From contig KL197718.1 in NCBI GenBank assembly GCA_000697665.1, forward strand, positions 813,099-877,098: a stretch of 64,000 nucleotides of DNA, read 5' to 3'. The translations under genes were made by a program, and so were the position numbers. The notes under the pieces are model-generated. The model searched no databases, was not told where the DNA came from, and worked only from the letters and a program-made list of their open reading frames with translations. This document shows positions 14,787-25,399 of this stretch, piece by piece. Source of the DNA: Jaapia argillacea MUCL 33604. Its lineage: Eukaryota > Basidiomycota > Agaricomycetes > Jaapiales > Jaapiaceae. Each line of letters opens with the position of its first letter. Position 1 is the stretch's first letter.

Positions 14787-15382
14787 TCCTATATAGTCTA
14801 CGAGGCAAAGTCGAGGGCTGGGGTGAGCGAGGGCAACACAGTGGGGCAGGTGGGCAAGGGCGGGCAAAGCCGACAAAGCCGGAACGCTGGGTGTGGGGAC
14901 AACTGAATAAGGTTATTCGGTGGCAGTGTACACTTTGTTGAACCCAACGGGATGGTGGTGGCATTGTTGACCTCCTCGTGAGGGGGCATATATATGTAAA
15001 CCGACAACAACGCAATTCCTTGGTTTTTGTCCCTCTTCTCCTCCCACTCCCGTTCTCGAAGCATTGAAACTGTCACTCTCATGTTGCCCTCGCCTTTTAA
15101 AATTGCTGCCTGCCTTTTTCCACGTCGCTCTCGCCGTTTTGCAAGATTTCACTGTCTAATCTGAAATCACTGTCTACCTCGAAATCACTGTCTACGTCTT
15201 GAAAGTGCTGCCCACCGTCATGCCCCTTCTCACTGCTGGCAAATAAACTTGCGCCGAAGTACTCGAGGAACGAACCTCACAAGATCCCGCCTTCCGGCAC
15301 CCGCTCGTCAACTGGGATGAACTCGACAAGCCACTTACCAAACGTCTGACGCATCAAAATCTTGTGGGCGGAATACCGTAGT

Positions 15383-15447
15383 TCGATTTTTGGTGTTGCG
15401 TATTCGACGTATTCCGAATACGTCGAATATGCAACACCAAAACTCGA
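15383..15447. repeat. 65-bp near-perfect palindrome
   Basis: Two 27-base arms (15388-15414 and 15416-15442) are reverse complements with one mismatch, separated by a single C. The pairing resumes for four more bases (TCGA) on each side after one mismatch. The arms contain GGTGTTGC outside and TATTCGACGTATTC inside. Such a symmetrical site is expected for a dimeric DNA-binding protein or recombinase, or may be a cruciform. Confidence 0.9.
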
Positions 15448-15537
15448 CCTTCGAGTCACCCTCGATGCAGATGCATTGCGGAATTCAAGAGAGGACCGAG
15501 ACTTCCCGATGAGAGTAAGTCTCGTTCAGACTTTCAG

Positions 15538-16224
15538 TATGGTCCCCATCTGAGCAGCTCCACAGAGATTGTCAAAGGGCCCGTCCAATGGATTGCTACA
15601 ACACTCAAGGGTCGACTCAAAAAGAATATCACCCACAACAACCTTTCCTTCTACCTCCGGACCTTCCTCGCTCTCTTCCCCCGTTATGCCCTGATTTACG
15701 TTCCCTCTGCACTTCGCCTCAACACTCTGGCTTATTTACTCTTTGAAGAGTTCATGTCTTTTGTCCACTTGTCAAAGCCAACTTCGATAAAGACTTACTC
15801 CGACGTTGTCGACGGCGATATCATCATCGGCTTCATCTGGCAAGATAAGAAAATACTCCGGACCAATCGTATGCACATACAGTGCATCTACGCATTGAAC
15901 ATCTTCACCCTCGCCGGCGAGCGTTCTGGTGCCGTCCTCGTATCAAGCAACTACCGCAACACAAACTAATATCTCGAATACAGGGACTATCAACTCAAGC
16001 CTGATCCAACTCATCCCGGGGGTGTCAGCATCTCCCTACAAGTTACTATCCACCCTCTTAATGGTTTTCGTGAAGACGATGCGACTTCTTTCTCTTCCCA
16101 GAATCAGAGGGGCACGACACCTCCAGCAATGCATGAACTACACATGGCACATCGAGGATTCAACGATTCTGGCGGTTTTGTCCCGGGATTGCTTCTCAGG
16201 TTAACATATAGTCAAGTATCCTGA
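15538..16224 (+). pseudogene. DUF3435-like tyrosine recombinase relic
   Basis: One frame runs open for about 230 codons except for one TAA at 15967-15969. Readable landmarks are TEIVKGPVQW, FIWQDKKILRTNRM, YALNIFTLAGERSGAV and, past the stop, YRDYQLKPDPTHPGG and VTIHPLNGFREDD. This succession is that of fungal DUF3435 proteins; AGERSG holds the arginine that opens the catalytic set of tyrosine recombinases. The stop replaces a glutamine-like position in the usual NTNQ context. The C-terminal His-x-x-Arg and Tyr part is not present before the right tRNA repeat, so the relic is truncated. Upstream sequence (15220-15540) may be a decayed N-terminus. Confidence 0.6.
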
Positions 16225-16234
16225 CCTTCCCACG

Positions 16235-16323
16235 TCCGATATGGTGTAACGGCTAACATTGCCGCCTTTCAGCGCCATAGGCAGCGATCGCGGCAGCTCG
16301 GGGTTCGATTCCCCGTATCGGAG
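16235..16323 (+). tRNA. tRNA-Glu (UUC) with intron
   Basis: Acceptor stem TCCGATA pairs with TATCGGA; the T-arm contains GGTTCGATTCC. The anticodon stem GCCGC/GCGGC brackets a loop with anticodon TTC at 16268-16270. A 17-nt intron (16272-16288) sits one base 3' of the anticodon, the canonical eukaryotic position. A TTTT run near 16347 follows. The first 36 bases are repeated at 14751. Confidence 0.85.
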
Positions 16324-16723
16324 GGCTCGGTTACTATGCCAATCATTTTGCCCAATTATTGTTGCCTCTATTTTCTAATTTTATCCAACATAGCTGTGTA
16401 TATGCCTACCAGGCAATACCACAATCTCCACTGGAGACATTTGGAATAGCTTATGTTCTCATGCACATGTCAGACTGGACGATATGTTCCATCGCAGGGC
16501 TCTAGTGAGCGAAAGCTTTGAGCAGCTTCTACACTTTTTGGAATCGACCCACCAGCCGTAGAAAACTCCTTGGAAACAACTCCAGCAGGCTCGATCAGAG
16601 GATTGCTCCAGAGACAACCAGTCACCGAACACAGCATATTTGACAACCACACTTCGGTAACTCAAGATGGATCACGCTTGAGCGTCGACAGTAATGAACG
16701 CGGTATGACATTCCAATCAAGTC
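16324..16723. other. Intergenic, no gene recognised
   Basis: Between tRNA-Glu and the 3' end of the prefoldin gene. Short frames only. Confidence 0.4.
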
Positions 16724-17431
16724 TCATGCCTTTGATTTCTTTCCCGATGGAGCTGCAGCTTGTGCCTGCGCCTGTACCTTCGACTGTAATATATTCAACA
16801 CGAAATTCAGGTTGTCTTGTTTCTTTTGGAGGGTTTCTTGAAGAGTCTCGAGGTTGGATTGGATGAATTGGACTTTTTGGGAGTAGTATTTGGTTGCTTG
16901 TGCACGGGTCTGGTGGGGTTGGTGATCGAGAGTCAGAAGTTGGTCAAAGAAGTTGGATGGGGGGGGGGCATGAAGAGACGAAGACGAGCGATCGTGACGC
17001 ACCTTTTTGACGTAGTATCCGGTGCCAACGTCGACGATGACGTGCTCTAGGTCGGATAGCTTACCGGGGACGTAGAGGGAGTTGGTCAAGGGTACCAACA
17101 CAGTCTTGCCTGGCGCACGCGAATGCGGGCGATCATCAATCCAATGTCCAACATGTGACTGTAATATAACACTACTCACCCCGGTTCGCAGGCTTGATCT
17201 CCGCAACACTTTCAATGCACGATTTGAACTTTGCCTGAGCTTGTTTCAGCTGAGCAAACGAGTTCGATAGATGTTCCAATTCCTGGACAAGTGAATGATC
17301 GACGGTCAGGTTGCGTATGGTCTCGTGATGTAGAAAGCTAGACGAACCTCTTCCAGCTGTCTCCGTACATCTGCTAATTGGGATACATCGAGGTCAGTTA
17401 CATTGACTTGCTGTTGTTGGGAGGAAGCCAT
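16724..17431 (-). CDS. GIM5: Prefoldin subunit 5 (alpha type)
   Basis: Four exons (17431-17348, 17282-17180, 17109-17003, 16909-16724) give 159 residues, the usual size. The start MASSQQQQ is followed by a first coiled-coil helix (LADVRRQLEEELEHLSN), the central beta-hairpin with the family signature VPLTNSLYVPG and DVGTGYYVKK, and a second long coiled-coil helix ending in a Gln/Ala/Lys-rich tail. Prefoldin is a hexameric co-chaperone that passes unfolded actin and tubulin to the cytosolic chaperonin; this subunit is one of its two alpha subunits. The gene is divergent from the next gene, with starts only about 180 bp apart, suggesting a shared promoter. Confidence 0.92.
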
Positions 17432-17607
17432 GACTGGCGATGAGGGGTACAGAGCTACCGCAGTGACAATCTATGGGTGTGATCTTGACGTGACATGCGT
17501 GAGCCCACTCTCCCACGGTTCTCATGCTGCGAAATTCCGTCCGATATCCAAACGCTCACTGACTACTCAAGCTCCTGTCCCCTTGCTGCAACTTGCAACC
17601 CGCCATA

Positions 17608-20302
17608 ATGTCCCGCCTGGAAGCAGGCAAACCCAAGTTACCCCATGATCTTGGTGAGTCCCCAAGGTCCTTAGTCAGATTCGATGAGGTGGCTGACAAC
17701 ATCTCCTGGAAACGAACAGTGGCGATATTCCATGTATCGTTTCACCCAACGAAAGGGAGTCTCATAGATTGGTCCCTAAAGGCCAGTGAAGGTGAGCTTG
17801 ACCTTTACTTCGAATTCCTGTTGAATTGACTATCGTGACAATACTCGAATAGATTTCGACTTGACAGATGTCGAGTTTAGCTGTCTGCCCAGCGGTCTAC
17901 ATCTGGTCGAACAAGATGTCGTGTATGTCCCCCTCCCTCCCCGTCCGTGACGCTTTTCGTCTGAAACCCCCTGACCTCTCCCTCAGATACTTCACCAAAT
18001 CAACTCACCAAGGTCTTTGCATTTTCCGACGCCGACCAACGACTGACCACGGCCATCGTGGATTCCGCCTCTCCTCGATCGGCATATTATTAGCCAAGTC
18101 AACACGACCGAGGCCATGGAGACATCTTGCGGGCTTGAAGGAGCTTGTGGGGAGGATTTATGGAGGCTTGGCGGAAAGGGGTGGAGTAGAGATGGAAGAG
18201 AGTGATTGGGATATGGCGAAGGCCTGGTTTGAGGAGAGGAAGGTTGGTAGGGGAGATCTGGGAGGTGCTGGGAGGTGGGATGGGTGGAGTCATGAATTTG
18301 ACCTCGTGAGTGCAGATTTTATCATATTTCTGTATCGATTCATCCGCCTTTGTTTATTTACTCACTTTTACGACGTACAGCCCGATTACGAGCCCGCCTC
18401 CCTGGAGCCATCCTCTTCTGCGCCCCGAGCTCCGTCACCATCGACGCACCCGACTCTTCACCTTCCCCACCTACTGCGCATTTTAGGCCCTTCAACCCTC
18501 ACTTTATATAAACACGTCCTCGCACGCCGTCGCATCCTGATATTCACTCTCCCACCAGTAGAAGCCGCTTGCATTCTATGTCACATTGCGGCTGACATGT
18601 GCTTTGAAGATCAGGTCGACTACGACTCTCCGGCTGTTAATGTTAATATCGGTGGAGATGGAGATGGAAGCGGGTGGTTGGGTAATGGAAGTGACGACGG
18701 GGAGGATTTGAGAGTTGGTGGTCTTGACAGTGGGAGAAGTAGGCAACGAAGAAAGTTAAAGGGAAAGTGTAAAGAAGGGATTCAGGTGCTCGGAATGGTC
18801 ACGCTTAATGACTTGGATCGACTGCAGAAGGAAGGGCAAAGTGGAAGAGGGTTTATTGCGTGTAGGTTTGCTGCCTATCCTTGCATAAGGCCTCGTCACT
18901 GACGAGATTGTTGTTCTTAGGTACAACTGACGCGATATTCTTGGAAAAACCCTCCTATTACGACCTGCTGATTGATTTGACTTCCTCGACACCTTCGAAA
19001 GCTTCGCGTCCCACCTTGTACACTACGAAGGTTGTGCCCCCTACCACATCTGGGTCTGGAGGGAGCCGGAGGGAAACCTGGAAACTATCGCGTGTAGGAT
19101 TTGGTTGGAGTGATGTTAAACTTGTAAGCTCTCGCTTGTTTCTTCTCGCTGCTATGGGTGTTAACATTGATTACGTTCAGTGGACGGAATTGGATAGAAT
19201 ACTTCAAATTGATGCTAACGAACGAGCGAATGACCCTTCCCTTCCTCACTCCCATCATCACTGTTGTGACCCTTCATCATACCTCCGCAATCACGCCGCC
19301 TCATCCTCCGACCCGTCGTCGTCGTCGTCCTTCTCTACAACTGGCACAGGAGCCTCATCCAAGCCTCCCTCGTCGTCATGGACTGACGTATGGCGTCTTT
19401 ACGAAGACGTATGTCTGATCTGCGCGGGTTTGTGGATGGGAGGGTGGAGGGGTAACTCAACTGCGAGTTATTCCAGTGTCAACCGGGAGGGAGAGTGGGC
19501 TGTTGGGAATTGGGGAGCGGTTAGGCTGGAAGGGGACGATGATTTGAGTTTAGGCACCGTTGCTGGTGAGAATAGTAGAGGGAGTTATGTGAGGAATGTG
19601 GGAATGGGGATTGAAGGAAGACCAAGTGGGAGTGGAGTTGCGAGTGTTGGGATTGGAAATGGAAATGGGGCGAGAAAGTCGAAGTCGAGCAGGAGGTCGA
19701 GTGGGGGGATGTCTTGGTCAAGTTTGACTGGGAAGGATCGGGATCGTCGTCAGCAACAATCATCGCAATGGCAAGCTGAGGAAGAATCGACATCTTCGAC
19801 GCCGCCCGTTCGGTTGACGGCTCAGGATCCGAAGAAGGTGGAAGCCAAGGATGATAGTGAATTTGAGGTTATTCAGGCTATCAAGGATAAGAGTCGGGAT
19901 AGGGACGTTTTGACGACTCTGGCCCTCCTTCAAACTTTCCATGCTCATACTTCATTCCTCTTATCTCGCCTGGAGTCCTACCTCCCTCCTGTCGACTCCG
20001 AACGTCTCTCGACGGCGAGCACGAGCACGACTACCACAGGTCCTTCAACGCCAAAGATTTCGAACGCCATCATCTCGACATCACCTGCACCAAAGGACCC
20101 ACCCCTCCCGACGGCCTCTCCAAAAATCCTTACTCCAGTCACCCTCACCCCAAAAGACATCGTGACGTTCGAACTTGGTCCTCTCAATTCCATGGATGCA
20201 AAGTTTATTGAGTGGCTGGCGGAGGAATATGGAGGCGGCGTTGGAGTTGTTGTTCGGAGGGGCTGGAGAGATTTGTTAGGATTGGTGTTTGGATTTGGTT
20301 AA
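17608..20302 (+). CDS. Anr2/DENND11 (LCHN)-like DENN-related protein
   Basis: Seven exons (17608-17653, 17720-17791, 17853-17922, 17987-18305, 18381-18861, 18921-19123, 19181-20302) give 770 residues. The N-terminal half has the diagnostic run: VAIFHVSFHPTKGSLIDW, then DVEFSCLPSGLHLV, VVYFTK and IFRRRP, matching the conserved start of the LCHN/Anr2 family. The C-terminal 400 residues are low complexity (Ser, Gly, Asp) except for a helix-rich block near LTTLALLQTFHAHTSFLLSR and a conserved end (FIEWLAEEYGGG). Relatives carry a DENN-type module and are thought to act on small GTPases in membrane traffic; the substrate is unknown. The sixth intron (19124-19180, 57 bp) has no stop in frame and could be retained as 19 extra residues. 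Confidence 0.78.
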
Positions 20303-20561
20303 TTATGTGTTGTGGCTCATAGTATGGTTGCTCTTGATTTATGGTGTTGGATATTACGACTTTTATGGACTTATTATGGATGGACTTCATGTGTGCTTGT
20401 AACGAGTCATATATTTGCCACTGGAGACTCGCCACGAAACTTTGTTTGACTTGCACATACCGAGGGCAAACTGAGACCCCTTCCAGTCTCTTCCCCTCAG
20501 TCGCTTCCCCTCATTCCATTGAAGATTCGAGCTGATCGACTGCTTCACCACCGATATTCGA

Positions 20562-22379
20562 ATGGCCGGTTCTTGGGTCTACAAGATCTATAAACACGCA
20601 GGGCACTATTTCGCATATTACAGACAATGCGATGAAGGAACTGAGGTCAATAACGTCCGCCTCGACTTGTTGCAATCCATCCCCACAGACCCTGTGGCCT
20701 TTTCAGAGTGGCTACAAGCCAGGCGAGCTCACCTCGATTCTCGTCTCGAACAGTGGAATCTAGGAGGTGAAGCCGTGGCTCCCGTACAAGTCGAACAAGT
20801 GCCAGAGTCGGAGGTGTTGTTGGAGACCGAAGGGCATGACTTGCAGGACGACGCCTCGGACGACTCCAACTCAAGTGTCGAATTCGAGGATATTACACTC
20901 GAAGCACCTACTCGAGATTCGGACATGCCCTCGTTGTGCATGCACGAACTCGATCTCGACACCCTTGTCTTCTCTATCGAGCGATTTCCCGTCTTCGGAC
21001 TCGACCACATGCCATCTGAAGACAACTTCTTGGATTGGATTGGAAAGAACCATTACGGCGCTTTAGGGTACTCAGATGATACACCTATCGAGTATCGATA
21101 CACATCCAGTCCGAAGTGGATTGAAAGTTGCCAGCCTCAGCGTCTCGTCGAGCCTGATTCGTCTCTGAGGGAGACGTACGCGCGATGCTCCTCAACATCT
21201 GAATCTCCTAGTTCTGCATCTCACCTTCTCGTCCACGAACTCCTCTCACTATCGCCACGCCCTTCTCTCACCGAACGCGCCCGCGAGCACCTTCTTGAGG
21301 TCCTCGTCGGGCATGCCATCCGGCCAGAACATATTTCCCTTCATCTCCACCAGCTCACCACCGTCCCCGACCGGAACCACATACCTAATGCTACACATGC
21401 GATAGCATCCGGTTTCATTCGGTTGATATTTGAACCCATGGTATTCCACACCGCCTCCCCTCCTGCACCCCCCACATGCGGCAGAGTTGACTCAGATTTC
21501 TTATGGCCCCGGGATGACGTTTGTGTACGAGTATGCACCCACCTGTGCGACGTCGAAAACCTGCGCACCGCTGTCGCTCAAATCATCCTCGAGATAGAGA
21601 GCAGCTTCAGCCGCGGCGTGAATATCGCCAGGTACTATGGCGTAGCATTTTCCATCTTCCATTGTGCTGTAATCCGTATCGCGAAGACCGATAATGGGGA
21701 GTTGCGTTTCCGACATACACCAGCTTTGCAGTTCCTTCCTTCCTGGTATGCAACCTCACCCTCCACGCCAGGCATTTCAGCTCTCGCCCGTCTGAGCTAC
21801 TTGCCCGATGCGTCCATCGTTGAGAAGGTCGCTCGCATATACAAGCTGAGTTTCCTTCTCCGCCACCCAATCCCTCTCATCGGTACTCCGCCTGGGCGAC
21901 AGACGAGAAACCTCCTAGCTGAAGCACCCTCCGAAATTTTGCAGGAGATTGCTGACTACCTGCCACCAGCCCATCTCATCAAGTTTGCATCCATTTGCCC
22001 ACGTACTCGTATCACTGCAGCGAAAATGCTACGGGCACCCTCCATCGACGATTATCGACTAATCGCACCTTTTCAACTCCCATTGCCTGGGGATATGTCC
22101 ACTTTCAACGCATACGTACAGAGTTATCCATGGAAGGGTTACATCTCTCTCTTCACTGGCTGTTTCAAAGCTTTATCCTCTCATAATAACGCAACCCTTA
22201 TGCACGTTGGACAAATCCCCCTCCGCCACTGGTCTACGACCACCACTGTCGCGACACATGGCATAAATCTATCATCGTTCGAGGATAGACGGTATGGGAT
22301 CAGGCTTGAGCCACCGCACCTCCTGTATCATGTTATAAAGTTGAGGGAGCCTGAGGTACCACCCGATCGAAATCAGTAG
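20562..22379 (+). CDS. F-box-like protein of unknown function
   Basis: A single-exon frame of 605 codons. The first 60 residues (WVYKIYKHAGHYFAYYRQCD, then a short IPTDP motif and WLQARR) match the N-terminal module common in Agaricomycete proteins of unknown role. Residues about 80-120 are acidic. Near residue 450 the segment APSEILQEIADYLPPAHLIKF resembles an F-box, the SKP1-binding motif of SCF ubiquitin ligases, but it is far from the N-terminus and no substrate-binding repeats follow. I see no signal peptide or membrane segment. A role in ubiquitin-mediated turnover is an inference only. Confidence 0.7.
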   Translation: MAGSWVYKIYKHAGHYFAYYRQCDEGTEVNNVRLDLLQSIPTDPVAFSEWLQARRAHLDSRLEQWNLGGEAVAPVQVEQVPESEVLLETEGHDLQDDASDDSNSSVEFEDITLEAPTRDSDMPSLCMHELDLDTLVFSIERFPVFGLDHMPSEDNFLDWIGKNHYGALGYSDDTPIEYRYTSSPKWIESCQPQRLVEPDSSLRETYARCSSTSESPSSASHLLVHELLSLSPRPSLTERAREHLLEVLVGHAIRPEHISLHLHQLTTVPDRNHIPNATHAIASGFIRLIFEPMVFHTASPPAPPTCGRVDSDFLWPRDDVCVRVCTHLCDVENLRTAVAQIILEIESSFSRGVNIARYYGVAFSIFHCAVIRIAKTDNGELRFRHTPALQFLPSWYATSPSTPGISALARLSYLPDASIVEKVARIYKLSFLLRHPIPLIGTPPGRQTRNLLAEAPSEILQEIADYLPPAHLIKFASICPRTRITAAKMLRAPSIDDYRLIAPFQLPLPGDMSTFNAYVQSYPWKGYISLFTGCFKALSSHNNATLMHVGQIPLRHWSTTTTVATHGINLSSFEDRRYGIRLEPPHLLYHVIKLREPEVPPDRNQ

Positions 22380-23076
22380 AGCGATAGGTCCATTGTTTAC
22401 GTTGGATGGATTTGTTGAATAGGTAGCTATGATTCGACAAAAGATATAGGTGATGCTTCAATCGCATATGCTATGGAATGGATAGGCGGATACCTAATAT
22501 TTTATTGGAGAGAGGAAATTCCGTGTGTTACAAAAGGATACAAAGAAAAGAAAAGGGGATGCATAGAGTAGTCAAGAAAGAAATCATCCAAACGGATCAA
22601 ACGCCATCAATCCATCGACTCCCCGAAAATTGAGAGCGATACTGAACCAAACGGATAATCCAACCAACAGCAAGAAAAATAGTGTCTCTCGAAGATGCCT
22701 TCAACGACAGGCATAGCTCCACCTCCAGTCATTGGCAAGTTCAAGTAGGATCCGAAAGGTTAATTGGATTTGTGTGATTTGTTGGTATGGACTGCTGTGG
22801 CTTGAAGGAACCGATGGCAAGGAGACAGGACCAGTATCTTCTTCTCCGGAGAGGAGAAGAAGATTCACAGGAGCCAGTGAGATGTTCCCAGATTTGGCGA
22901 ACAAGTCTCTCCTTGTCAAACCTGGATCGTCTGTCGGAACGGGGCCATGAGTGGATCTATCATCAGGCTCATCTGTGGTGGGTCTCGGTTTGCGGACTGG
23001 CAGAAAGGAGCGAACAGGCTCTCGTGAGCGTGGGAGACACATCTGTTGGGGTGATTGCTCACCATTCAATGACGAT
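22380..23076. other. Convergent intergenic region
   Basis: Lies between the 3' ends of the F-box-like gene (plus) and the PIN gene (minus). A 141-codon minus-strand frame at 22701-23126 overlaps the PIN stop in another frame; it is polar and without motifs, so I treat it as chance rather than an alternative C-terminus. Confidence 0.4.
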
Positions 23077-24439
23077 TCACGGGGTGTCGGGGTCCAATTT
23101 CTCTCCTCGAGCGAGGACCCTGACAACCCGACCGCCTCCGCCGGCCTGAGCCTTCTGCCCCACCATCTCCATCATAGCCAGGACAGCAGGTGGGCGCTCG
23201 ACTAGGCCTATGCCACTTCCTTGACCAACGCTTCCACTCCTCTCGCGATCGCTTCCTCCATGAGAATTCCTCCTTCCTCTGCCACCTCCACCTCCTCTCC
23301 TCGGATGACCACGCTCCCCCCGTTCACCACGTTCTGTAGGATAGAACTTTTCGTCATCACCCAGACCGAGAACCGGAGCAGGTCCACCAGGGATAGATTC
23401 GTTGGGGTTGATGGGGGTGGGTTTGACTTCGAAAACCTGAATTCCGGCTTTCTTGGCCCAAAATGAAACGAGAGAGCCAGAGGATCGGGGCTCGAACTTG
23501 TTGGTGTAGGGATGAGGGGCTGGCAACGGGACAGGAGACAGTGTGGGAGAAGTGTCAACCTTGGTTGTGTTACATTGTCCGTCAGCAGTAGAGGAGATCA
23601 CTGCTAGAACGACCTTCGGCTCGACCTTAGGTTCTTGGTTCGTAGCCTTATCAGAGGCAACGGCAGCCGGCTTGGGTGCATGGCCGGCTTCCCATTTGGC
23701 GCAACAAATCGTCCTCCTGACCCATTCAGGAGAACCTTGACGAGCTAAATTGTCGGCATCATCAGAGACCGGATTGTCGGAGAACGTGATTTCGTCCCAC
23801 AAGACGAATGCGTCATCCTGTTGGACTCGGATGCGGGGATTAGTGCCAACTTGAGCTTCAAGGATTCGAGAAGCAGCACGAGCTCGCTGGGCGAGTGTCG
23901 AAGTCCCCTTCTTAAGTAAATCCAAGGTGTTGAGTGCTGTGAACGCAACGCTTGTGAGACCAGACATGGAAAGGAGATGGTATAGACTCACCTTCAAGTG
24001 GCACGATGACGATCTCGTCTCTGTCGTCCCTACACCATTTCTTCACTTGACCAATTGAGTGAACCAGTACACTTGCGTCAAGAACCACGATATCGGCATC
24101 CTTCTCCTTCCTATCCCTCCTACCGACGAAACCATCCACAGCATTCCTCTTAATCCTCACATCCTCTCTTTCTCTTTCGCCTCCATCGCCCCCTCTCTTC
24201 TTTACCGGTTTCCCACCACCTCCAGCATACGGCGGCCTCTTTGCAGCGGGCGCTCCTCTCCCGGAGGGGGTGACACTTCGATCAACGTTCGGATGACCAT
24301 GTCCACCCTGCTTCCTCTCCCTCCAGTTGTTCGAATTCGACGCAGGTCCGTTCGTGACAGACTTCTCGAGCTGCTCGACTTGATGATTGAGAAATGCTGC
24401 GCCGAGAGCGCGGGACATTGCGAGCTTGTTGGTGTTCAT
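23077..24439 (-). CDS. PIN-domain protein
   Basis: Two exons (24439-23992 and 23936-23077) give 435 residues. The start MNTNKLAMSRALGAAFLNHQ is helical; a basic, Gly-rich stretch follows. Near residue 120 comes DADIVVLDASVLVHSIGQVK, the first strand of a PIN nuclease domain with its metal-binding Asp, then VIVPLEALNTLDLLKKG across the intron (conserved Glu), and DDAFVLWDEI with SDDADNLARQ, which supplies later acidic residues. PIN domains cleave single-stranded RNA; SMG6- and Swt1-type proteins act in mRNA quality control. The C-terminus is rich in Arg-Gly and ends VRVLARGEKLDPDTP. Assignment to one subfamily is not possible by eye. The 5' end could lie further upstream in another exon. Confidence 0.72.
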
Positions 24440-24594
24440 AGTTGCAGTGGTTGTAGACCCCTGAATCAATGTCAGATGTTAGCTTATATAGGACATGTGA
24501 ACAAGATAGAATGCACGGACCTTGTCGGGCACAGTAATGCAATGGAGGGGCAGTGGTGTTTTGAACAACAGATGAAAGCTGAGCGGAACCTGTG

Positions 24595-24705
24595 TCAAGC
24601 GGTGTGTGTCACCCCGCACGGTCGTGGTGGCGTTGTGGCGGACCGAGTTGCCTTGTGTAGGGAGCCACGAGGTCCTGGGTTCGATTCGTACAAGGTTCTC
24701 CTTTT
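24595..24705 (+). repeat. tRNA-like sequence, possible SINE head
   Basis: The segment has an A-box-like GTGGCGTTGTGGCGG, a good B-box (GGGTTCGATTC) about 60 bases later, and a T5 run soon after. A full cloverleaf does not form: the acceptor and T stems do not pair properly. This is the pattern of a tRNA-derived SINE or decayed tRNA. I found no second copy in the window to prove repetition. Confidence 0.35.
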
Positions 24706-25399
24706 TCTCCCACCTCAACTCTTGTATTTTTGTTCTCGGACCTGGTGACTCCGATTGACACTTCTTGACTGTGATTGCCGTGATTGCTATGCTGGGGGGT
24801 CGAGCGTTACCATTCATGATACGTGCTTTTCTGACAGAATCCCGTGTAGTGCTCTGGATACAGGGCTTTGTACGACTGGATTGGTAGAGGATACACACAC
24901 AATGCTACGTAGCAGAGCAACTTCGTATGTGTTGTACTTATGTCGAGCGCTATCTCCTCAACACCATTCTTGACACCGTTGTGAACCGCGATTTATTTGG
25001 GGAATTTATACAAGTTTAATCGCGTGCACATGCCCCTACCAATCCGACCTTGACCACAGGCGACAAAGACTCAACTAACCCTGAAACATGCGGACACACG
25101 ATGTTGTTCAGCGAGCGCCGTGCGGACTGGAGTGGAATACCCGCCCATCCGTAGAGCGGGAGATACTTGAAAGAGGGGTTCTCCACCCCTTTCTCGTCGT
25201 ACTAGATCCAGTCTCGCGATTTATTACATCAAACCAGGCAAGTCAGTCCTTTCGCATTTTGCTACCTTCCCGTACTTACCTTCTCGTTTCCTCTCTCACC
25301 CACCCAGTTAGTATTTACGAGTCAGCCGTTTAGCTTTTTGATATCTCTTCGTACTCACCTTTTCGTTTTTGCGCTCTCGTTCCAGTGACTCCCGTAGAG
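24706..25399. other. Intergenic, no gene recognised
   Basis: A plus-strand frame at 25088-25333 starts MRTHDVVQRAP and could be the decayed upstream part of the protease relic that follows, but no motif supports this. Otherwise empty. Confidence 0.35.

Larger units (their letters stand above)
14787..16234 (+). mobile_element. Insertion-like segment between tRNA-Glu repeats, with tyrosine recombinase relic
   Basis: About 1.45 kb lies between the tRNA-Glu half copy and the complete tRNA-Glu. It carries a DUF3435-like recombinase relic in its second half and a strong palindrome in the middle. Recombinases of this group (seen in Starship 'captains' and Crypton-like DNA transposons of fungi) integrate at short target sites and leave direct repeats, so a decayed, internally shortened element is a reasonable reading. 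The alternative is a simple tandem duplication of a tRNA locus that happened to include recombinase sequence. No terminal repeat other than the tRNA-related one was found. Confidence 0.5.

Noticed and set aside
18881-20302. Separate 473-residue gene
   Set aside because: It is the last two exons of the Anr2-like gene read through the in-frame 57-bp intron; the upstream exon joins to it with correct phase at a TTAG acceptor.
22701-23126. Alternative C-terminus of the PIN gene
   Set aside because: It overlaps the PIN stop in a different frame, with no matching donor and acceptor and no motif.
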